Assembly: GCA_002633005.1 (NCBI GenBank)
Contig: NMRA01000026.1
Coordinates: 59,497-123,496, forward strand
Reading direction: 5' to 3'
Length of the DNA stretch: 64,000 nucleotides
From: Phoronis australis
Taxonomy: Eukaryota > Phoronida > Phoronidae
The notes under the pieces: generated by a model
Told to the model about the DNA's origin: nothing
What the model saw: only the letters and a program-made list of their open reading frames with translations
The model's database searches: none
Shown here: in pieces, positions 58,347 through 64,000 of the stretch
How the letters are laid out: every line of letters begins with the position of its first letter
Numbering within the stretch: the first letter of the stretch is position 1
Program-made: the position numbers and the translations under genes

Positions 58347-61300
58347 ATTCTTCAATTATTCCCGTAACTGTAGAATATCTCTTCACGTGGAAGGACATTT
58401 ATTATAGGCCTACTGGCAGGGTTTTAGTAAATATATGACACGTGGTGTTATCTAACTGTACAAGTTGAACAATAGCCAACAGCGTGGTTTGCCTTCAATG
58501 AAAAAACGAGAAATGAAGTAAAAACGAGTTCTTATTGTAAAATCTCGAATTTAGGAATGCATGTTCAGGCGAAAATCACGGTATTCAGAAATTATTTGCA
58601 CAGCAAACGAAATTTTCCTACAATTTTGATTTGTTTGCTGCAATTACCATTTCGAAGGCGTGGTACGAGCGTGGCTCTTTTGCAGAGATTTGCCCTGCTC
58701 GATATGTTGATGTGTATACCGCTATTTACTACGTTGGCCCAATACGGTGGCCCAAAGATTACAATCGCACGTTTCTTTTTTAATTATCTCGGGATCTCCA
58801 GGTGCCGACTTAATTATCTCGGGATGTCGATTCTATCAACATGGTCTGTTTTCAAATGCTCACCGGTCTCAACTAATTAATCGTGGTTTCCACAAAGAAT
58901 AGTCGATGAAGTTTGGTTAAAAACAGAGCCACGTTGCACACTTAATTGAATACGTGGCCAGGGGCATCGAGGGGTGGACAGGAGGACTCACAACCCCGGG
59001 GTCCGTGGCAATTAAGGGGGCCCGTTGCTGAAAGTATAAAAACAAAAAAACGGGACAACAAAAATAAGTTCCAGAGGGCCGGTCGGCCTCAGTTGGACAA
59101 GGGATAATAACTCAGAAACCCACGAAGGGTCCTCAAAATTTGACGGGAACAGTTTAAAAATCGTCCAACGTACATGTATGCAACTGTCAACAGCTGGTAA
59201 AAGAAGAGACGATGTAGTTCACATAACGTTGTATAGTGTACAAATGCGTATAATATGGACTGCAGGTATTTTGTAGTAGAAAATAATTGTTCTAAAGGTA
59301 AACTGAGTTTTCATCGTCATCTTTTTCGAAAAATATACGAGCACCACCCGAGCAAAACTGTAGTATTAAAGCTGGCGGTTCCTACTTATACTGTACTCCA
59401 AGAATAATTTTACGCAAATGCACTTTTTTAGTGACCTCATATTTCTGAGATGTCTCAGCTTTCAACGTTTGTAAGAGCACTCTAGATTCTAACGTATCTG
59501 GTTTGTAATCGGGTATAACGCTAGTGATCTCAACAAAGACAAGTAAATGACAATATTCATAAAAAACAACAAGGCTTTTCACCTTCATTATGTTTCGATA
59601 TCTCAAACCTCATTGTAACAATCGGTTTCGCAAGGCCGATTGTTGGGTATAACAGGGACTTTCAGAGAGTGAGTAAGATCACTGTTTATTAACTAAGATG
59701 GCTATTACGAGACGACTGCGCATGCGCAAAGGAACAGCTGATCGAGTATCATAAACAATCGTCATCAGGACATGTAATCAAGGTCATCTACAATCTTAAC
59801 CCACAACGTGTTCAGTAGAGCTACCAGGACGCATCACAGCAGCAAAACATCAGTGGTAACGCTTTTACAACTTCCAACTGTCAACAGTCCAGATAACATG
59901 GTCTGGCGAAAGAACAGAACTTAGATTTATCACGCCACATCAGAACTGTCTGATGCTAATGGGATGATTTTAAAGAAACTCTTCCCGCGTAAAAATGCAA
60001 AAATAGAATTTGACCTCTGTTGTTATAAAATTGGTTCCACACATTACGCATTGTTTTCTGTTACCAAGAATATTCCAATTTGGCTAGAGATGAAGCTGTT
60101 AGAGATCTTTTCAAGTTAGGGTTGCAGCAAAACGAAACTGTAGACATGCTAATGTAACTTGGTTCATAGATTCATGCACCCCATAGTGTCACTAATTGCT
60201 TAGAGGTGAAACGAGTAACTGTGCGAATCATTCTTTTTGCTGTCGATCCAGATAGTGTGGCAATGTGACGCACCAGGAGACTGTTTACGTACAGCGACAC
60301 ACTGGAGAAATTATCCCGGGATTTAACTAAGAAAGAACAATGTCATCTTTGGACCACCATACATTTGCTGATAGTCGTTTGCAACTCTTTGCAAAGAGTA
60401 GTTTAAAAATATCGGTTATCACCAGACGCGCTGTTTATAACATATTTTCTGGAATACGTGACCTTACCAGGTGAATCTCGTCTTGTTATCACCTGGCAGT
60501 AATTCTAGATATTACTGTCAAACTGATAACGACACGTCTGTAACCCGGTCACTGATACCGTGAAACTCACCCCACAGAGCTGTGACCGTCGTCACGCACC
60601 ACCCGTTTGACTGGGCAGAAATGGATTTCGCCTGATCACTGCACTACTGGCTTTCGCGACAGTGGCAGTGTGGGGGGCGGAGGGGGTANTGATCTGATAA
60701 TTTTGTCTGCACAACATGTATGCTGATGGCTCCTAAAACACAAGTAAAGAAAAGGAATCAACATATTTTATTCTCCACGAAACTAAAAAAGAAACATCGA
60801 CACTCATTCAATTTAATGGCGCTACTTTTGACTGAATATAATTGAAGAATTTGTTTAGTCACATACTCTGTACAGATGCTACCTTTTAACGCAACTCCAC
60901 TGCGTATCCAAAGTTCTCCAGTGTCGGGGTTTTATAACTGACGCAACTTGCACCAGCAAGGAGATATTTCTTGTTTATGTACGGGGGTGAACCGGCTGGG
61001 GGTCGCGGCAGGATTTAATCTCGGGACTGTCGTCTTCAGTTCTCGGAATCCGTTTCATGATGTAGTCTAGAATAGTTACGCCAATACCAAAAAGAAAATA
61101 AGAGAGAACGTAGCAGGCACGGAATGCAGAACAGAGAATTGGTGGTTAAGGAGTGCGATAAATAGCACGGGGAAAAACACTTGTTGAGAACATTAACGCT
61201 ATTTTGTCCTATTATTTTTGGGAAAACGCCAATTTTTTCTCCTGTCTGGCACAGCTCCGTCTTCAAAATCATATTTTTTCAGCTCCGTGAATATTGCATG

Positions 61301-64000
61301 GACTGACTACATCACCTGTACCTAACGAATGAGAGGCCCCAGGTCCTGGCGCACGGATCATTGTTACTGTTGTTGGATGTACTTGCACGTGCACGTATAT
61401 TTGCCGTTTAACAAGATGCTTCTAAATTTCAAAAAACGTCCTGTCTCCTGCTCGTCACTTCGTGGATTATTCTACCACATTGCAAAGCACGTCTCATTAT
61501 TTGGTATGGCAAGACATAGGCGTAGCACGTTTCCCTTATATGGACATTTGACCTTTCATGTATTTTATGTAGATGAGTATTTCAAAAATCCTGAATTTTG
61601 TGTTTATTTCTGGAAATTCTCTCACTGACGCCTAAGACAAAATTGACTTTTCTACAGGTATACCCATTGCCACCATGTCACATATTTCATCAACGTGCAA
61701 TTCCTTGTCAATTTCGCAACAAATGGACGCAACGAGCATGGCGGAGATGATCCAAGGCATACATTTGACGCATGCGCGTCACTGACCATTTCAGCAATAG
61801 TTGGTGGCGAATGATTTGTTAGAAGTGTGGGACTCGTTCTCAATATGCCGCAATTTGATGCATCTGATAATTTACGAGAGCGTTTGCTTGGTTCCAATCT
61901 TAAGCATAGATTAGATTTACCTGCTTGTGCTCTGTTATTGCTACTTTTTCCAAAAAAATTCATAAAAGATCCTAGCTGTTTGTTTTCTCGCTGTCTGATC
62001 GCTTTCAGTTCTCGGAATATTACTGCATTTACTTGTGGGATATGACGAATCAGAGCAAAATAATATTTAAATTCATGTTTCCAGCCTAGATGACTCAACT
62101 TTTAGTGTTCTGCATACTAAAGTTAAAATGTTTTCCAGTATTTTTTAAATTTAACCTATCTTTTGTGTTCTCGCTTGAATAATTGTTTGTGAAACTATAT
62201 GTGTTCCACCCGGTTCATCGCCACCCGTTTCATCCCCGACTATACCGATATCTTTATGCGTCAGTACAGCGGCGTATTTCTCATTGGATGACCCTTGTCC
62301 AAGTTTCTGCTTGATTTGTCCGAATTTTCCATAAATTTTGCCTAAATCCTGTGGACCTTTTATCCCGTTCTTTCCGATATATATTAATCTTAGTTGAGTA
62401 CCTCATGTTCTGACCATCTTCAGTGGACTTTCGCCTCGTACCTGACAGCTCAAGGTCCTGTTTCGAATTCACATCAAGCACTAGGTGTGAAAGACATTCA
62501 TGATAAGACACGTCGTTTTAGTTGTCTTGCGGCAGATTAGTTGCGAAACACGAAGAGATTCTTTGTATGTTTACCACGCGTTAATCCTTCACAAGGCGAC
62601 TCTACACATCGCCAAAACAACGAAAGTGAAATGTTCATGCATACATGCACAGTTTGATGCAGTAAATTTTATGATTTGACTCCCCCAAACTGCAATTTTG
62701 GCACCCGGCGCCCCTATAACGAATTTACAAGAGCCCATCCCCCATCACAAGGCCGATAAGGCAACTATACTTCAGGAGGGAGGGCGAACCACCTCGGGTG
62801 ACACCCTTTTAGGATTGACACCTTAAGAAATCACGATCTTGTCAACGGCTAAAAATGACAGACGCGTTGCAGTTTCATCTTACTTTGACTATGGGAATAG
62901 TCCTAATTGAAATCACCCGTGGCTCTACTGCTGGTGGTACCAATCCTTCAAACATACACCGGAATGAGCAACTTATATTCAGGGCTGGGTTTGGAGCACA
63001 GGTTTGGATGTAGTGTAAAGTACAGACTTTTCAACGATCACCGTTTGCTGTACATTTTAACAACTCACGCAATATTCCACGGTCAACAGTGTCATTTCTA
63101 ACGTTGCTATCTTCAGCTGTACAAGTATGTAACTTCACGTTCAATCTTCTCAAAATGTCAGAAGGATACAGGGCAGATAAAAGGTGCACATTCTTCAAAA
63201 TTCGAGCCCCCTATATTTTAAGCTGGGTGCGCGCATGCTAAAGGCATTTTTCCGAATGTATTCCCTGAAAATTATAGTGTACTGCGTTAGCTTTATTTGT
63301 GTCCTTGTGTATCTGTACGTTCCTGGTGTATTTAGAGAATTCTGCACGTGCCCGCAGTAATCCCAGAACAAATAGCAATAAAGTCTGTATTCTGTGTTTC
63401 ACGCGCTATTACTTTACAAATTCTTAAACCAAGGTGGGACTGAGTGGGTGGGTGGGTGAAGGGTAACACCAAAAATCTTCGCTCCGGTTGTACGCCATTG
63501 ATTTAGTGGATCGTTATTTTTGAGTTCGCGCAATAATTTTCTTCCATCCTCAATCCCGAGTGGGCAAAATATACCACCAAACTCCGCAAGAACGACTCCC
63601 ATGAACGACGCTCATTCACCATCACAATTTTTGCCGGATATATTCTGCACGTGATCCGTAACACTAAACAATAGATGTCGCCTCTTGACTGCCTTCGTGC
63701 TCGATTAGCCCAAAACGTAGTGTTATTCATATCAATAAAAGTGTTCAGATAGGAATGGCCTTTTCAAAGTTTCCCCTTTTGCCGACTGCGTGTCAATGTT
63801 GTCATACATGTGTATGGCCCTTGACGACGTTCGGAACATAGTGCCTACTAAAAATGTCACGATATGGGCTGACATGCGAGCTCATACACACTGGTCATTC
63901 TGCAGCATGCAATATAGGGCTACCGAACTGGCAATTTTTTTTAAAGCCGTCAAATCAATTTCAGTTTGACTCTAACGGACAACCTTGTATCAATTTCGCA
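58347..64000. other. No gene recognised
   Basis: About 5.6 kb to the right edge. It contains a partial TGCGCGCACCCAG-family element at about 63190-63235 and a single N at 60690. A 148-residue minus-strand frame (61652-62098) has no ATG at its start and no recognised domain. Minus-strand frames near 63410-63730 look weakly protein-like but could not be assigned. Confidence 0.5.

Noticed and set aside
61652-62098. 148-residue minus-strand frame
   Set aside because: It has no ATG at its start, no recognised domain and no clear splice context. It was kept only as an unassigned stretch.
63414-63602. Minus-strand frame GVVLAEFGGIFCPLGIEDGR...
   Set aside because: It has a protein-like composition, but the start is not ATG, the reading frame shifts relative to the upstream frame, and no family was recognised.
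1-64000. CRISPR arrays, prokaryotic operons, rRNA genes
   Set aside because: The sequence is clearly eukaryotic. The tandem repeats lack the regular repeat-spacer layout, and no rRNA-like segment was seen.

Overview
This is a metazoan nuclear window. It has short exons separated by AT-rich, repeat-laden introns with GT/AG borders, AATAAA signals, degenerate LINE and Ty3/gypsy pieces, and many small inverted-repeat elements. The gene content fits an invertebrate deuterostome, and I infer a lancelet (Branchiostoma-like): an LRR-ROC-COR protein with a death-effector-like exon in the same orientation downstream, a FAM124 homologue, a highly divergent SLC1 transporter, and very high allelic or duplicate divergence. 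I could not test the species call. There are two assembly gaps (4341-4741 and 24073-24268) and three single-N joins (14368, 38005, 60690).

Layout. At 1-9.9 kb, on the minus strand, lies the 5' part of an immunoglobulin-superfamily gene: a signal-peptide exon, one Ig exon, and one Ig domain split over two exons, all joined in phase 1. It runs off the left edge. At 11.5-17.4 kb, on the plus strand, is a four-exon FAM124-family gene of about 403 codons. Its third exon lies inside a 1.9 kb block that is present twice around a single N. The stretch 17.4-23.5 kb is gene-poor and holds a LINE 3' end and inverted-repeat elements. At 23.5-33.6 kb, on the minus strand, is an LRR-ROC-COR gene. Its 3.5 kb main exon carries the leucine-rich repeats, the GTPase and COR; a small acidic exon lies upstream and three candidate exons lie downstream, the last DED-like. 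At 34.3-40.8 kb two diverged copies of a block hold a dead Ty3/gypsy element, the second copy starting just after another single N. At 41.1-42.1 kb there is a dense array of the self-complementary word TCCTATAGGA. At 43.8-44.7 kb a broken reverse-transcriptase-type pseudogene is visible. At 47.5-58.3 kb, on the plus strand, is a nine-exon SLC1-family transporter gene of about 506 codons. I found no gene at 58.35-64 kb.

The genes are not an operon-like unit. The Ig gene and the FAM124 gene are divergent neighbours about 1.6 kb apart. Two of the reconstructed genes, LRR-ROC-COR and SLC1, each contain one apparent single-base deletion, so sequence error is as likely as pseudogenisation. The observations most worth checking are: the SLC1 protein lacking the transmembrane-8 aspartate that holds the substrate amino group; a cluster of CTCF-consensus words in the intron of the LRR gene; the near-identical 45-residue LRR units; and the two block duplications next to single-N joins.
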